This document shows positions 62,815 through 64,000 of a DNA stretch of 64,000 nucleotides, piece by piece (positions within the stretch are counted from its first letter, which is position 1; each line of letters starts with the position of its first letter). A model generated the notes under the pieces. It was not told the origin of the DNA, ran no database searches, and saw only the letters and a list, made by a program, of their open reading frames with translations. This DNA is from Cellulomonas palmilytica (GTDB taxonomy: Bacteria; Actinomycetota; Actinomycetes; Actinomycetales; Cellulomonadaceae), in assembly GCF_021590045.1 (NCBI RefSeq), contig NZ_CP062221.1, positions 2,604,001 through 2,668,000 on the forward strand. The letters run 5' to 3'. The translations under genes were made by a program, and so were the position numbers.

Positions 62815-64000
62815 CAGGACGCGACCGCGGTCCGCACCGCGGCGAGCGCGTCGGCCAGCTTGCCGGCGTCGGAGCCGCCGCCCTGCGCGAGGTCGTCCTT
62901 GCCACCGCCACCGCCGCCGAGGACCTGCGACGCCGTGCGGACAAGCGCACCGGCCTTGAGGCCCGCCTCGCGCGCCGCGGCGTTCGTCGCGACGACGACG
63001 ACCGGGCGACCCTTGGCGACACCGCCGACCGCGACGACGCTCGGCGCGGACTCGCCGAGCCGCGACCGCACGTCGAGCACGAGCGTGCGCAGGTCGTCGG
63101 GCGACTGCTCCCCCGCGTCGTGCGCGACGACGCGCGTGACACCGACCTGCTCGGCACCCGAGGCGAGCGAGCCCGCGAGGGCCAGGACCTGCGCCTGGCG
63201 CAGCGCCGCGAGCTCCTTCTCGGACTCCTTGAGCTTGGTCATGAGGCCCGAGACGCGCTCGGCGAGCTCGTCGGGACGCGCGCCCAGCAGGCCCGAGAGC
63301 TGTCCGACGAGCGCGCGCTCCTTGGCCTGGTAGCCGTACGCGCCCGCGCCGACGAGGGCGTCGACGCGCCGCACGCCCGAGCCGATCGCCGACTCCGAGA
63401 GCAGCGTGACGAGCCCGAGCTCGCCGGAGCGGCGCACGTGCGTACCCGCGCAGAGCTCGAGCGACCAGTCACCGCCGATCGACACGACGCGCACCTCGTT
63501 GCCGTACTTCTCGCCGAACAGCGCCATCGCGCCCATCGCGCGCGCCTCGTCGATCGGCTTGATCGAGTCCGTGACCTCGAGGTCGTCCTGCAGGCGCTCG
63601 TTGACGCGCGCCTCGATCTCCGCGACGACCTCGGAGGGCGTGGCGGACGGCGAGCGGAAGTCGAACCGCAGCCGGCTGGGCGCGTTGAGCGAGCCCGCCT
63701 GCGTGGCGGTCTCGCCGAGCGACTCGTGCAGCGCCTTGTGCACCAGGTGCGTGGCGGTGTGCGCCCGCGCGATCGCCCGGCGGCGCGCGGTGTCGATCGA
63801 CGCGGTCCCGGGCTCGCCGAGCGTCACGGTGCCGTCGACCAGGCGGCCGTGGTGCACCGACAGGCCCTTGAGCGGAGCCTGCACGTCGTCGACCTCGATG
63901 CGCGCACCGTTGTCGAGCACGATCGTGCCGGTGTCGGCCTGCTGACCGCCGGCCTCGGCGTAGAACGGCGTCACGTCGAGCACGACCTCGACGTCCGCCG
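62814..64000 (-). CDS. alaS: Alanyl-tRNA synthetase, C-terminal part (5' end outside the window)
   Basis: Only the last ~395 codons are present: the end of the middle domain (DVTPFYAEAGGQQADTG), the editing domain with its zinc ligands HTATHLVH and CAGTHV (IDEARAMGAMALFGEKYGNEVRVV between), a helical coiled region (ELAERVSGLMTKLKESEKELAALRQAQVLALA), and the C-Ala domain with VVAVGGVAKGRPVVVVATN and the glycine-rich GGGGGGKDDLAQGGG motif. The reading frame is open to the right edge. The catalytic domain lies beyond the window. Confidence 0.95.
   Translation of the reverse strand, partial: ADVEVVLDVTPFYAEAGGQQADTGTIVLDNGARIEVDDVQAPLKGLSVHHGRLVDGTVTLGEPGTASIDTARRRAIARAHTATHLVHKALHESLGETATQAGSLNAPSRLRFDFRSPSATPSEVVAEIEARVNERLQDDLEVTDSIKPIDEARAMGAMALFGEKYGNEVRVVSIGGDWSLELCAGTHVRRSGELGLVTLLSESAIGSGVRRVDALVGAGAYGYQAKERALVGQLSGLLGARPDELAERVSGLMTKLKESEKELAALRQAQVLALAGSLASGAEQVGVTRVVAHDAGEQSPDDLRTLVLDVRSRLGESAPSVVAVGGVAKGRPVVVVATNAAAREAGLKAGALVRTASQVLGGGGGGKDDLAQGGGSDAGKLADALAAVRTAVAS

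Overview
The window is about 73% GC and encodes RbpA, WhiA, OpcA, YvcK/RapZ, PdtaR and a class of TANNNT promoters. Together these point to an actinobacterium, most likely a Micrococcales member close to Cellulomonas (inferred from gene order and protein style, not from a database search). It is a core-chromosome segment. I see no IS element, prophage, CRISPR array or rRNA. There is one tRNA gene.

Layout: 1-8.0 kb is a tightly overlapping minus-strand operon: ctaB (heme O synthase), xerD, parA, scpA, scpB, rluB, tyrA, cmk, plsC (cut by the window edge). 8.1-15.8 kb is the plus-strand pentose-phosphate block tkt, tal, zwf, opcA, pgl, followed by an O-methyltransferase. 15.9-25.2 kb runs on the minus strand: secG-rbpA, then the lower-glycolysis set gap-pgk-tpiA, then uvrC-rapZ-yvcK-whiA. 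25.3-33.9 kb holds an OsmC-like protein, uvrA, a GH15 glycosidase plus a metallo-hydrolase, an acyl-CoA dehydrogenase, an aldo-keto reductase and a YciI protein. 33.9-43.9 kb has two tandem TerC-family membrane proteins behind a predicted manganese riboswitch, a VOC protein, uvrB, an unrecognised 138-residue protein, coaE, rpsA, pfkA and a methyltransferase. 44-50.2 kb has actP with its DUF485 partner, polA, a thioesterase and a GNAT protein. 50.2-56.3 kb is a branched-chain amino-acid ABC transporter (livH-M-G-F, with livK convergent). 56.5-64 kb has an endonuclease/phosphatase-fold protein, pdtaR, tRNA-Leu(CAA), a DUF1269 protein, and the operon alaS-ruvX-mltG-mltG-aroE (alaS cut by the window edge).

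Most genes serve central carbon flow (pentose phosphate, lower glycolysis, phosphofructokinase), nucleotide excision repair (uvrA, uvrB, uvrC, plus polA for gap filling), chromosome segregation (xerD-parA-scpAB), protein export, translation and cell-wall maturation.

The most informative non-coding signals are these. (1) A yybP-ykoY-type Mn riboswitch lies ahead of the terC pair, and its 3' P1 strand can instead form a hairpin that hides the Shine-Dalgarno sequence. (2) A recurring leaderless-promoter signature, a TANNNT-like -10 placed 6-7 nt before the start codon, occurs at about twelve genes, including all three uvr genes. (3) polA and a thioesterase share one -10 element read on both strands. 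(4) A LexA-like box overlaps the uvrA promoter. (5) The tRNA-Leu(CAA) has a short variable loop. (6) livH carries a secreted beta-domain extension. Nearly all convergent gene pairs are separated by strong inverted repeats.
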